Part shown: positions 56,119-64,000 of the stretch, in pieces
Numbering within the stretch: position 1 is the first letter of the stretch
Layout of the letters: each line of letters starts with the position of its first letter
NCBI RefSeq assembly: GCF_042435035.1
Contig: NZ_JBHMQT010000053.1
Span: forward strand, 1 to 64,000
DNA from: Sphaerimonospora cavernae
GTDB lineage: Bacteria > Actinomycetota > Actinomycetes > Streptosporangiales > Streptosporangiaceae
Length of the DNA: 64,000 bases
Reading direction: 5' to 3'
The notes under the pieces: generated by a model
Seen by the model: the letters and a program-made list of their open reading frames with translations, nothing else
What the model was told of the DNA's origin: nothing
Databases searched by the model: none
Program-made: the position numbers and the translations under genes

Positions 56119-57291
56119 ATGAGTCAGGCGGTACGCGTCATCTGGGATGACGCCCTGGTTTCCTACGATTTCGGTCCCGGTCATCCACTCGCACCGGTGC
56201 GCGTCGAGCTCACCATGGCCCTCGCCCGCGATCTGGGCGTGCTGGACGGCGCCGAAATGGGCGGTTGCGTCCCGGCCACCGACGACGAACTGGCGCTCGT
56301 GCACAAACGGGACTACATCGAGGCGGTCAAGGCGGTCTCCAGGAGCGGCCGTCCCGACCTGCGCCACGGGCTGGGCACGGACGACAACCCCGCCTTCGTC
56401 GGCGTGCATGAGGCGGCGGCCCTGGTGACCGGGGCGACCTTGGCGGCGGCACGCGCGGTGTGGCGCGGCGAGGCCGAGCACGCCGTCAACGTGGCGGGCG
56501 GCCTGCACCACGCGATGGCGGCCACGGCGAGCGGGTTCTGCGTCTACAACGACCCGGCCGTGGCGATCGCCTGGCTGCTTTCCCAGGGCGCCTCCAGGGT
56601 CGCCTACGTGGACGTCGACGTCCACCACGGCGACGGCGTCCAGGCGATGTTCTACGACGACCCGCGGGTGCTCACGATCAGCTTGCACGAGAGCCCGCGC
56701 ACGCTCTTCCCGGGAACGGGCTTTCCGCAGGAGACGGGCGCCGAGGGGGCGGAGGGCACCGCGGTCAACGTGGCGCTGCCCGCCGGTTGCGGTGACGCGG
56801 GCTGGCTGCGGGCCTTCCACGCCGTCGTGCCGCCGCTGCTGCGCGAGTTCGCGCCGGAGGTGCTGGTGACGCAGCAGGGCTGCGACAGCCACGCGCTCGA
56901 TCCGCTCGCCAACCTCATGCTGAGCGTGGACGGCCAGCGTACGGCTTACGCGGCGCTGCACGGGCTGGCCCATGAGACCGCGAGCGGACGGTGGATCGCC
57001 GTGGGCGGCGGAGGTTACGAACTCGTGCGGGTCGTGCCGCGGGCGTGGACGCATCTGATCGCGGAGGCGGTCGGCGCCCCCGTCGACCCGCGGACGCCGA
57101 CTCCGGGAAGCTGGCGCGCCCTGGTCGAGGAGCGGCTGGAGGAGACGGCGCCGCTGACGATGACCGACGGGCGGGACGCGTCCTGGCGCGAGATCTCCGA
57201 GGGATACGACCCGGCGGACGCGACCGATCGGGCGATCATGGCGACCAGGAACGCGGTCTTCCCGTTCCACGGTCTGGATCCGATGCCTTGA
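56119..57291 (+). CDS. acuC: AcuC-type class I histone-deacetylase-like enzyme
   Basis: 390 residues. Active-site motifs are GGLHHAMAATASGFCVYND (HisHis and Tyr/Phe region), VDVDVHHGDGVQAMFY (zinc ligands Asp and His) and QQGCDSHALDPLA (zinc Asp). GGGGYE near the end carries the catalytic Tyr region. AcuC deacetylates and so reactivates acetyl-CoA synthetase in Bacillus. The acs gene in this window keeps the target Lys. ATG at 56119; an in-frame GTG is two codons upstream. Confidence 0.9.
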   Translation: MSQAVRVIWDDALVSYDFGPGHPLAPVRVELTMALARDLGVLDGAEMGGCVPATDDELALVHKRDYIEAVKAVSRSGRPDLRHGLGTDDNPAFVGVHEAAALVTGATLAAARAVWRGEAEHAVNVAGGLHHAMAATASGFCVYNDPAVAIAWLLSQGASRVAYVDVDVHHGDGVQAMFYDDPRVLTISLHESPRTLFPGTGFPQETGAEGAEGTAVNVALPAGCGDAGWLRAFHAVVPPLLREFAPEVLVTQQGCDSHALDPLANLMLSVDGQRTAYAALHGLAHETASGRWIAVGGGGYELVRVVPRAWTHLIAEAVGAPVDPRTPTPGSWRALVEERLEETAPLTMTDGRDASWREISEGYDPADATDRAIMATRNAVFPFHGLDPMP

Positions 57292-57297
57292 ACGCCT

Positions 57298-57593
57298 TTC
57301 GGGCACCCCAAATCAGGGTATCTCGGAGCCACTTTCCGATCCCTCGCCTCACCGTTTGCCAACTTTTCGGTGTTCCTGGGCGAGGCTGAAGGGTAAGGCG
57401 TTGGTCTGTTCCAGCATTGTGATGCGAGGGGCGGGGCGGCTGCTGCCAGCGACTTTCCCGATTTTGCCGAAGCGGGGCCGCAAAATGGGGGGTTTGCCTA
57501 CTCGGAGTCCCGACTTACGCTGACAGCAGTACACGTGCGTGAGCGATGGCACCAGTGGGGATAACCCGGAAACACGTGCGGAAGAGGCGTCCG
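57298..57593. other. gene-free stretch between acuC and the HTH gene
   Basis: About 300 bp. I see no coding frame with support, no strong hairpin with a T-run and no recognised operator. It presumably contains the promoter of the HTH-bS22-galE block. Confidence 0.5.
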
Positions 57594-57797
57594 ATGGGTG
57601 CAGGCGAAAGACCTCTCAGCGAGGTGAAGTTTCTGACGGTGGCAGAGGTGGCCACTGTCATGCGGGTGTCCAAGATGACGGTGTACCGGCTCGTGCACTC
57701 GGGCGAGTTGCCGGCCATCAGGGTCGGCCGTTCCTTCAGAGTGCCGGAGCAGGCGGTGCACGACTACTTGAGGGACGCGTTCATCGAAGCCGGATGA
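57594..57797 (+). CDS. small excisionase/BldC-type HTH protein
   Basis: 67 residues, one winged MerR-like HTH (VKFLTVAEVATVMRVSKMTVYRLVHSGELPAIRVGRSFRVPEQAVHDYL). It occupies the Rv0500A position beside bS22 and a GalE-like gene. GAGG lies 6 nt before the ATG at 57594; a longer frame from 57546 has less support. DNA-binding regulator with unknown targets. Confidence 0.88.
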   Translation: MGAGERPLSEVKFLTVAEVATVMRVSKMTVYRLVHSGELPAIRVGRSFRVPEQAVHDYLRDAFIEAG

Positions 57798-57926
57798 GGC
57801 GGCCCGCTGATCAGCGGCCATGCGGGGTCCCTGGGGAGCGATCTACCGCGGATCGCCGGTAGGCTGTTGAGCCGGTGTGCGCTCGCGCGCCGGTTCCGAC
57901 ATCCGCCACCTTCACCTGGGGGTCCC

Positions 57927-58025
57927 GTGGGCTCTGTGATCAAGAAGCGCCGCAAGCGCATGGCCAAGAAGAAGCACCGCAAGCTGCTCAAGAAGACGCG
58001 CATCCAGCGGCGTAACAAGAAGTAG
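57927..58025 (+). CDS. small ribosomal protein bS22 (AURKAIP1/COX24 domain)
   Basis: 32 residues, GTG start: MGSVIKKRRKRMAKKKHRKL and onward to RIQRRNKK, almost entirely Lys/Arg/His. It matches the tiny protein found near the decoding centre of the mycobacterial 30S subunit. It is below normal ORF cut-offs. The position between the HTH gene and the GalE-like gene agrees with M. tuberculosis Rv0500B. Confidence 0.92.
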   Translation: MGSVIKKRRKRMAKKKHRKLLKKTRIQRRNKK

Positions 58026-58060
58026 CCGGACGGAGCGCGCACCTGCCATGCGAGGCGTCG

Positions 58061-58996
58061 ATGGCCCATAACGTGCTCGTCACCGGGGTCTCCCGCCATA
58101 TCGGCCGGCGAGTGGCGAGCGCTCTCGCCGCGGACCCGGACGTCGACCGTGTGATCGGCGTCGACACGGTGCCGCCCTCCTCCCCGTCCCGGGATGACGG
58201 CACGCCGCCGCTCGGCCGTACCGAATTCGTCCGCGTCGACCTGCGCAGCCCTGACGTGGTGCGGGTCATCTCGGCGGCGGACGTCGACACCGTGGTGCAC
58301 CTGAGCCTGGTGAGCGGCCCGGCCAAGAGCCGCTCAGCCGTCAAGGAGCACAACGTCATCGGCACCATGCAGTTATTGGCGGCGTGCCAGCGATCGGAGA
58401 CGGTGCGCAGGGTGGTGGTGCGCTCGACCACGGCCGTGTACGGCTCATCGCCGAACGCCCCGGCCGTGTTCAGTGAGGACACCGAGCCGGCCGAGGCGTC
58501 GCACCACGGTTACGAGAAGGACGCGGTCGAGGTCGAGGCGAGCGTCCGGGGCTTCTCCCGGCGGCGGCCGGACGTGGTGACCACCACGTTGCGGTTCGCC
58601 GCCCTGATGGGTCCCGGCGTCGATTCGCCGTTGACGCGGTACTTCTCGCAGCCTGTGCTGCCCACCGTGTTCGGCTTCGACCCGCGGTTGCAGTTCGTTC
58701 ATGAGGACGACGCGGTCGAGGTGCTCGGCCGTGTCGCGCGGCAGGACCACCCGGGCGTGTTCAACGTGGCCGGCGACGGCGTGCTGCTCCTGTCCCAGTG
58801 CGCTCGGCGGGCGGGCCGGCCGGTGGTGCCGGTGCCGTCCCCGGCGCTGCGGCTTCTCGGCTTCTCGTCGGAACAGCTCTCGCTGCTGACGCACGGACGG
58901 GTTGTGGACGCCGGTCGGCTCGCCGCCGAGCTCGGTCGGCGGCCGAAGTTCGGTACGGCCGCCGCGTTCGAAGACTTCCTGGCGGGGCGGCGATGA
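58061..58996 (+). CDS. GalE-like NAD-dependent epimerase/dehydratase (SDR)
   Basis: 311 residues. The nucleotide site is VLVTGVSRHIGRRVA. RVVVRSTTAVYGSSP supplies the catalytic Ser/Thr region. Where extended SDRs have YxxxK this protein reads GYEKDAVEVE, with no Lys at +4, as seems usual for this subfamily (Rv0501 position). Epimerase activity is therefore uncertain. ATGA overlap with the acyltransferase gene downstream. Confidence 0.85.
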   Translation: MAHNVLVTGVSRHIGRRVASALAADPDVDRVIGVDTVPPSSPSRDDGTPPLGRTEFVRVDLRSPDVVRVISAADVDTVVHLSLVSGPAKSRSAVKEHNVIGTMQLLAACQRSETVRRVVVRSTTAVYGSSPNAPAVFSEDTEPAEASHHGYEKDAVEVEASVRGFSRRRPDVVTTTLRFAALMGPGVDSPLTRYFSQPVLPTVFGFDPRLQFVHEDDAVEVLGRVARQDHPGVFNVAGDGVLLLSQCARRAGRPVVPVPSPALRLLGFSSEQLSLLTHGRVVDAGRLAAELGRRPKFGTAAAFEDFLAGRR

Positions 58997-59874
58997 GCGA
59001 GCCGACGGGCCCCGAGACGAGCCCCGAGACGAGCCGGGATGTGGGCGAGGCGATGACCGAGCTGTTCGCGTTCTTGCGGCGCAGGATCTCGGGAGATTAC
59101 GAGATCGACGAGTTCGGCTTCGATCCGGAGTTTCACGACAAGGTGCTGCTTGAGCTGCTGCGACCGCTCTACCGGCACTGGTTCCGGGTGGAGACCCTCG
59201 GCGTGGCGAACGTGCCCGTGGACTCGGGTGCCCTCGTCGTGGCCAACCACTCCGGCACGCTGCCGCTCGACGCGCTGATGCTGCAGGTCGCGTCGCACGA
59301 CGAGGCGGGCCGGGCGGTCCGGTTGCTGGGCGCGCACCTGGTCTACCAGCTTCCCATGCTGGGTCACCTGGCCCGCAAGGGCGGCCACACGCTGGCCTGC
59401 CCGGAGGACGCCGACCGGCTACTGCGCAAGGGAGAGCTGGTCGGGGTGTTCCCCGAGGGCTTCAAGGGCATCGGCAAGCCGTTCTCGGAGCGCTATCGGC
59501 TCCAGCGGTTCGGCCGGGGCGGCTTCGTCACCTCGGCGATCCGCGCCGGCGTGCCGATCGTTCCCTGCTCGATCGTGGGGGCGGAGGAGATCTACCCCAA
59601 GATCGGCGAGGTTCCGGTGCTGGCCAGGATGCTCGGCCTGCCGTACCTGCCGATCACTCCGTTCTTCCCCTGGCTCGGCCTGTTCGGGCTGGTTCCGCTG
59701 CCGTCGAAGTGGCTGATCGAGTTCGGCGAGCCGATCCGCACCGACGAGTTCGACCCGGAGCAGGCCGACGATCCGGCCGTGATCTTCGAGCTGACCGATC
59801 ACATCCGGGAGACCATGCAGCAGCGGCTCAATGACGTCCGTCTCCGCCGTGGCCCCGCATTCCAGCCGTTCTGA
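58993..59874 (+). CDS. lysophospholipid acyltransferase-like protein (PlsC family)
   Basis: 293 residues. Acyltransferase block I is NHSGTLPLD (HX4-5D type), with block III VFPEGFKGIGKPF and block IV VPIVPCSIVGAEE. An N-terminal acidic helical extension of about 70 residues precedes the domain (Rv0502 position). Acyl acceptor unknown. Translationally coupled to the SDR gene. Confidence 0.88.
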   Translation: MSEPTGPETSPETSRDVGEAMTELFAFLRRRISGDYEIDEFGFDPEFHDKVLLELLRPLYRHWFRVETLGVANVPVDSGALVVANHSGTLPLDALMLQVASHDEAGRAVRLLGAHLVYQLPMLGHLARKGGHTLACPEDADRLLRKGELVGVFPEGFKGIGKPFSERYRLQRFGRGGFVTSAIRAGVPIVPCSIVGAEEIYPKIGEVPVLARMLGLPYLPITPFFPWLGLFGLVPLPSKWLIEFGEPIRTDEFDPEQADDPAVIFELTDHIRETMQQRLNDVRLRRGPAFQPF

Positions 59875-59926
59875 CCGTTCGGGCTGTGTCGTTCTGGCCG
59901 TGTCATGAACGGCGGGAGCGGGGAGA

Positions 59927-60796
59927 TCAGACCATCGAACGGTAGTGCTTGCGCAGGGCGATGCCGGCCGCCACGCCTCCCGCGATCGCGCCGGCGGTCG
60001 CGGCGATCGGCAGACCGACCATCGTGACCTTGCGGCCGGTCCGGAAGTCGCGGGTGTCCCAGCCCTGCTCCCTGGCGTGTTCGCGCAGCTCGCTGTCGGG
60101 GTTTATCGCGTGTGGGTGCCCGACCAGCGAGAGCATCGGCAGGTCGTTGGCCGAGTCACTGTAGGCCGAGCAGCGGGACAGGTCGAGTCCCTCGCGGCGG
60201 GCCAGCGCCCGGATGGCCTCGGCCTTGGCCGGCCCGTGGAGCAGGTCGCCGACGAGCCTGCCGGTATAGGCGCCGCCGGAGGTCTCCGCCACCGTGCCGA
60301 GAGCCCCGGTCAGGCCGAGTCGCTGGGCGATCACCCGGGCCAGCTCGATCGGGGTGGCGGTGACCAGCCACACCCGCTGTCCGGCGTCCAGGTGCCCCTG
60401 GGCCAGGGCCCGGGTGCCGGCCCAGACCCGGTCGGCCATCACCTCGTCGTAGATCTCCTCGCCCAGCCGTACGACGTCGTCGACCTTCAGGCCGGCCACG
60501 AACGCGAGCGCCATCTCCTTGGCCTTGGCGATGTGCTCCGGGTTCTCGTTGCCCCGGATCCGAAACCATGCCTGACCGAGGGCGAACTTCGTGAGATCCC
60601 TGGTGGTGAACAGGCCCCGCGCGGCCAGGCCGCGGGCGAAGTGGTAGATCGAGGCGCCGCGCATCATCGTGTTGTCGACGTCGAAGAACGCGGCCGCCGT
60701 GGGGTCGGGCTCGACCGCCGGGGCCGCGAGGACCGCTGCGGCAGCCACCTCACCGGCCATCTCCGCCGCCTCCCGCCGTCGCAATAGCCGCCTCAT
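59927..60796 (-). CDS. HAD-IB phosphatase (SerB1-like)
   Basis: 289 residues. Motif I AAFFDVDNTMMRG, motif II LVTATPIE, motif III Lys in GPAKAEAI, and motif IV SDSANDLPML. The C-terminus has a hydrophobic segment (PIAATAGAIAGGVAAGIALRK). The closest named relative is M. tuberculosis SerB1 (Rv0505c), but the substrate may not be phosphoserine; a dedicated serB with ACT domains is at 22671-23924. Convergent with the acyltransferase. Confidence 0.9.
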   Translation of the reverse strand: MRRLLRRREAAEMAGEVAAAAVLAAPAVEPDPTAAAFFDVDNTMMRGASIYHFARGLAARGLFTTRDLTKFALGQAWFRIRGNENPEHIAKAKEMALAFVAGLKVDDVVRLGEEIYDEVMADRVWAGTRALAQGHLDAGQRVWLVTATPIELARVIAQRLGLTGALGTVAETSGGAYTGRLVGDLLHGPAKAEAIRALARREGLDLSRCSAYSDSANDLPMLSLVGHPHAINPDSELREHAREQGWDTRDFRTGRKVTMVGLPIAATAGAIAGGVAAGIALRKHYRSMV

Positions 60797-60858
60797 GGCT
60801 CATCAGCTTAACCGCCGGGAGCGCGTGCGCGGCGTGAGCGTGAGCGGCGGGTGCCGTG

Positions 60859-61530
60859 TCACTGGCCGGAAGCCGCGAAGGAGTCGATATAGCTCAGGTA
60901 CTGCTGTGCTTTGTCGCGATTCGTGCGGTCGAGCTTCGGCAGCAGCGGCTCCACCAATGTGCGCTGCTGACGTGCGAAGCGGCGGGCCTCGCCGGTCGTC
61001 TGGCTGTCGCGCACGACGTGGCTCAGGGCGGCCCTCGTCGTGGTGTCCATGTCGTCGAGGGTCTCCGCGATCAGCCGGCGCCGTTCCGGCGCGGACTCCC
61101 GCGGAGCGGGCTCGTCGAGGAGGCACGCCGTCTCCGCCGCCCGCAGATGTGCCGCCGCCATCTCCCGCCGGGCGAGGTCCTCATCGTCGTACGCCAGGGA
61201 CAGCAGCGTCGACTCGGCCCCTCGTTTGAGTGGATAGAGCAGGTCACCCGGCACAGAGTGATGTGTCCTGACACCGGTGGCGAACATGCCGACCATCAGC
61301 AGCGCGAACACCAGGATCGGGCCGAACGCCGAGCGGCGGCGGGACGCGCGGTGCCGGTGCCGACGCCGGACCGTTTTCGGCGCGGCGGCGGCCTGCCGCG
61401 CCCTCTCGGCGGCGTGCTCGCGAAGCAACTCCGCGCGCAGGCGGGCGTGGAACTCCGGGCTCGGGCCGGGAAGCGCGCCGAGATCGGCGACGCGTGCCGC
61501 GACCCGGCGCGAGTTCTTCCACCGGCCCAT
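60859..61530 (-). CDS. RsbN-like membrane anti-sigma protein (DUF5667)
   Basis: 223 residues. A cytoplasmic N-terminus (about 1-65) resembles an anti-sigma domain, one transmembrane helix follows (SAFGPILVFALLMVGMFATGV), then an extracytoplasmic DUF5667 domain (VPGDLLYPLKRGAESTLLSLAYDDEDLARREM). It lies 84 bp behind an ECF sigma gene of BldN type, as rsbN does behind bldN in Streptomyces; so it is the likely BldN antagonist. ATG at 61530 has GGGGAG 4 nt upstream. Confidence 0.82.
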   Translation of the reverse strand: MGRWKNSRRVAARVADLGALPGPSPEFHARLRAELLREHAAERARQAAAAPKTVRRRHRHRASRRRSAFGPILVFALLMVGMFATGVRTHHSVPGDLLYPLKRGAESTLLSLAYDDEDLARREMAAAHLRAAETACLLDEPAPRESAPERRRLIAETLDDMDTTTRAALSHVVRDSQTTGEARRFARQQRTLVEPLLPKLDRTNRDKAQQYLSYIDSFAASGQ

Positions 61531-61614
61531 GACGCTCCCCGCCGCCCCCCACTTGATCATCAACCCCTACACCTGCCCAACGAGGTGAAACCGATGGAGT
61601 TACGGCAGGTTGTG

Positions 61615-62247
61615 CTAATCGAGATCCTTCGGTAGCGCGCGGGCCAGTGACTTGATCGCGCGGAACTGGAGCGCCTTGATCGCCCCGCTCTTCTTGCCCA
61701 TGATCAGCGCGGTCTCGGCGAGCGACATCCCGTGCAGGAACCGTAGGATCACGCACTCCTGCTGCTCCGCGCCGAGCTGCTTGATCGCCTGCATCACCCG
61801 TTCGTTGACCATGTTCGCGACAACGGCGTTCTCGGGGATGTGCGGGCCGTCGAGGGGCGTGTCGAACACCTCGGCCGTGGTCACCTCCAGGCGGTTGCGG
61901 CCCGACTTGTAGTGGTCGGTGACAAGATTGCGGGCGATCGTCACCAGCCAGGCCCCGAAGTCGCGGCCCTGCCAGGTGAAGTCGGCGATGCCGCGCAACG
62001 CGCGCAGGAAGGTCTCGCTGGTGAGGTCCTCGGCGAGGGCGTGACCGCCCACCCGAAAGTAGACGTACCTGTAGACCAGGTCGAGGTACCGGTCATAGAG
62101 CATGCCGAACGCCTCGCTGTCGCCCGTCTTGGCGCGCAGCACCAGCGCCCGCATTTCGTCACGATCGTGTTCGTGTTCGTGCTCGTGGGTGATGCGGCGG
62201 GCGGTGGCTGGTGGGGACAGCCCGGCCAACGGCCACGTGTTCGGCAT
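61615..62247 (-). CDS. bldN: ECF sigma factor of BldN type
   Basis: 210 residues. Sigma-2 (FGMLYDRYLDLVYRYVYFRVGGHALAEDLTSETFLRALRGI) and sigma-4 (LGAEQQECVILRFLHGMSLAETALIMGKKSGAIKALQFRAI) regions follow a His/Glu-rich start (ITHEHEHEHDRDEM). Streptomyces BldN carries a long N-terminal pro-sequence; here only about 30 residues precede sigma-2. AAGGGA lies 6 nt before the ATG at 62247. BldN drives aerial growth genes (chaplins, rodlins, bldM). The assignment rests on sequence and synteny. Confidence 0.85.
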   Translation of the reverse strand: MPNTWPLAGLSPPATARRITHEHEHEHDRDEMRALVLRAKTGDSEAFGMLYDRYLDLVYRYVYFRVGGHALAEDLTSETFLRALRGIADFTWQGRDFGAWLVTIARNLVTDHYKSGRNRLEVTTAEVFDTPLDGPHIPENAVVANMVNERVMQAIKQLGAEQQECVILRFLHGMSLAETALIMGKKSGAIKALQFRAIKSLARALPKDLD

Positions 62248-62358
62248 CCGGTGTCCCTTGGGGGGGAAGGGGAGTCGGCGTGCTCGAACACTCTACCCGT
62301 ACAGGGCCGGGCACCGGCTACCGATGAGAAGGGATTGTCCGGCAGCATGGGGTCCACC

Positions 62359-63954
62359 ATGGAACTCGTTGTCGCTCTCCTCGCGTTCGCCGGCGCCCTG
62401 CTCGCCGGGATAACGACCGGCGTGCTCGTCAATCGTCTTCGCGGCGAGCCCGCGGGCTGGTTGGTCGCCTGGAGCATCACCACGGGCGCGCTGACTCTGT
62501 CGCTCGGTGCGATCGCCATCGGTCACCTCGCCGGTTTCGGGGGGCCGACCTTCCGGGCACTCCAGATCACCGGATCGCTGCTGGCACCGCTGTGGCTCGC
62601 GGTGGGCGTGATGCAACTTCTGGCCGAGAAGGCGTCGGCCCGTTTCTCGGGGTGGCTGATCGGCGTCTCCGTCACCGTGGTCGGGTCGGTGATCATGCTG
62701 CTCGACCCCCTCGCCGGGCAGTTCACCAAGCAGCTTCCCGACGGCCCGGCGCACTGGGACATCTGGCCCGAGTGGCTGCTACGCGGAGTCCACGGGCTCG
62801 TGATCCTGATGCTGCTGATCTCGCTGGCGATCGCCATGCTGAGCTGGCGCGACGGGGACGACTACGACGTCGACAACATGAACGCGACGGTCGTGCTCGC
62901 CCCGGCGGGCATGGCGCTGTCGGCCGCTCTCGAGCTCACGCTCCCCGGGATCGTGATCGTGGCTCTCATGGCCGCGACCGCCGGTGGGATCTGGTACGCC
63001 GTGGCCCGGCCGCTCGCGCCGTACGACGACGAGGATGATGAGGACGACGACGACGGCTACGACGCCACCGAAGGGCGGAGCGCCGCTACTCGTCCATCCG
63101 CCGGGGCCCGCTCAGCCCGCTCATCCCGCTCAACTGGGGGGCAGGTGAGCGCTGCGGCGGATTCCAAGGCGGGAGGTGCGATCCCGCCGCGCCGCTCCGG
63201 CCTGGGCGACCTCGTCGCGGAATATCGGGCCGGTGAGCAGAGCGAGGTCGACTACGCCGCCAGGATGCGACAGCACCAGGACGATTTTCCCCCCAGGCGG
63301 CCGCATGGCGATTTCCCTCCCCCTCCGGACTTCGATCCCCGGCAGCCTCAGCCGGACGACTTCGGCGGTCCCGCCACGGGCCAGATCATGGTCTCGCCCG
63401 AGTACGGTGCCGAGTACGGGCCCGAGTACGGCATGCCGGTCGGGGCGCCGCCGGTTCCCGAGGCCGCGCCGATCCCCGAGGATCTTGCGGCGAATTTCGG
63501 GGTCGGTTTCGGCGGGGCAGCGGCCAGGCAGCGCGCGACCGGGTCGCACGCGGCGGGACAGCATGCGACAGGGCAGCATGCGACAGGGCAGGCGGCCAAA
63601 CGCGGCGACCGTACGGTGCGACCGGCGCCCGGCATCTACGGGCTGCTGACGGTGTTCACGCTGCTGGACGGCTCGGGAGAGGCGTTCGACAAGCTGGCGG
63701 AGGAGACGGTCGAGGCGGTGCGGCGTAACGAGCCGGACACGCTGGTCTTCGTCTGCCACGCGGTCAAGTCGGCACCGCTCCAGCGCATCGTCTATGAGCT
63801 TTACCGGGATGAAGTCGGCTACACAGAGCACCAGCGCCAGCCGCACATGGAGCGCTTCGTCACAGAACGGCAGCCGCTGGTGCTGGCGGCGAACGTCATC
63901 GAGCTCTCCGTCAACGCGGCCAAGGTCGTCCCTCTCCCGACCGCGCTCTTCTAG
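62359..63954 (+). CDS. multi-pass membrane protein with C-terminal ABM-like domain
   Basis: 531 residues. About six helices in the first 230 residues, including LVVALLAFAGALLAGITTGVLV and VSVTVVGSVIMLL. A very acidic loop (YDDEDDEDDDDGYD) and a disordered Pro/Gln-rich linker with a short repeated AGQHATGQHATGQ follow. The last 100 residues resemble an antibiotic-biosynthesis monooxygenase-type fold (TVFTLLDGSGEAFDKLAEETV; RDEVGYTEHQRQPHMERFVTER). Function unknown. ATG at 62359 has GGGG 6 nt upstream; ATG at 62347 is an alternative. Divergent from bldN. Confidence 0.75.
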   Translation: MELVVALLAFAGALLAGITTGVLVNRLRGEPAGWLVAWSITTGALTLSLGAIAIGHLAGFGGPTFRALQITGSLLAPLWLAVGVMQLLAEKASARFSGWLIGVSVTVVGSVIMLLDPLAGQFTKQLPDGPAHWDIWPEWLLRGVHGLVILMLLISLAIAMLSWRDGDDYDVDNMNATVVLAPAGMALSAALELTLPGIVIVALMAATAGGIWYAVARPLAPYDDEDDEDDDDGYDATEGRSAATRPSAGARSARSSRSTGGQVSAAADSKAGGAIPPRRSGLGDLVAEYRAGEQSEVDYAARMRQHQDDFPPRRPHGDFPPPPDFDPRQPQPDDFGGPATGQIMVSPEYGAEYGPEYGMPVGAPPVPEAAPIPEDLAANFGVGFGGAAARQRATGSHAAGQHATGQHATGQAAKRGDRTVRPAPGIYGLLTVFTLLDGSGEAFDKLAEETVEAVRRNEPDTLVFVCHAVKSAPLQRIVYELYRDEVGYTEHQRQPHMERFVTERQPLVLAANVIELSVNAAKVVPLPTALF

Positions 63955-63972
63955 TGCGCGGTCTTCGCGGGC

Positions 63973-64000
63973 TCACCTGGACAGCGCGGCGCGCAGGCGG
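63973..64000 (-). CDS. C-terminal end of a gene cut by the window edge
   Basis: Reading leftwards from the edge, the frame ends RLRAALSR and a TGA at 63973-63975, 18 bp after the convergent ABM-type gene. Composition is coding-like, but eight residues cannot identify the product. Confidence 0.35.

Overview
The window is a high-GC actinobacterial chromosome segment, most likely from the order Streptosporangiales (Nonomuraea/Microbispora-like; genus not resolvable by eye). GTG/TTG starts are common, ATGA stop-start overlaps link genes into operons, and developmental regulators of sporulating actinomycetes are present (BldG-, BldN- and RsbN-like genes, 6C RNA, whiJ/abaA-type XRE-DUF397 modules). 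Nearly everything is chromosomal core or lineage-conserved; 26.9-34.6 kb is accessory.

Region 1 (0-26.4 kb). crp, nth, a CoA-type Nudix gene, marP, ephE, a holin-like membrane gene and acs keep the order known around M. tuberculosis Rv3667-Rv3676 and the S. coelicolor acs-crp region. A degenerate Fic-like gene, the 6C small RNA and a complete actinobacterial Tad/Flp operon (ssd, tadA, tadB, tadC, a Flp-like DUF4244 pilin and two TadE-like genes) follow. An MrfA-type helicase, bldG with a partner anti-sigma gene, the proton pyrophosphatase hppA, sixA, serB and an ABC/TauE pair come next. A cluster of DnaA boxes lies inside the tad locus.

Region 2 (26.4-34.6 kb). A response-regulator gene has lost its 5' half exactly where visibly lower-GC DNA begins. 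This DNA carries an E1/ThiF-like enzyme, a ThiS/MoaD-like beta-grasp protein with an unusual Cys-Asp-Gly end, a divergent archaeal-type aspartyl-tRNA synthetase paralogue and a small unknown gene. Two XRE(DUF5753)-DUF397 pairs, a SpoIIAB-like ATPase and a Rieske protein follow. This island is the best candidate for an undescribed pathway.

Region 3 (34.6-51.6 kb). An oxidative-stress operon (furA-katA-ankyrin), a CapA-like lipoprotein, a TetR regulator, secreted proteins and a single stress operon dnaK-grpE-dnaJ-hspR-clpB. Two HspR operators (HAIR) sit on the dnaK promoter.

Region 4 (51.6-64 kb). proC, a MacA/MacB-type ABC efflux operon, acuC (a candidate deacetylase for Acs in region 1), then an HTH gene, the 32-residue ribosomal protein bS22, a GalE-like SDR, an acyltransferase, a SerB1-like HAD phosphatase and a BldN/RsbN-like sigma/anti-sigma pair. 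This matches M. tuberculosis Rv0500-Rv0505c and the S. coelicolor bldN region.

The most striking non-coding structure is a family of 41-nt repeats set at an exact 53-bp period. It occupies three intergenic arrays (4.1-4.4, 10.6-10.7 and 48.6-48.8 kb), with an isolated copy at 5.0 kb. In the first array three direct copies face three inverted copies.
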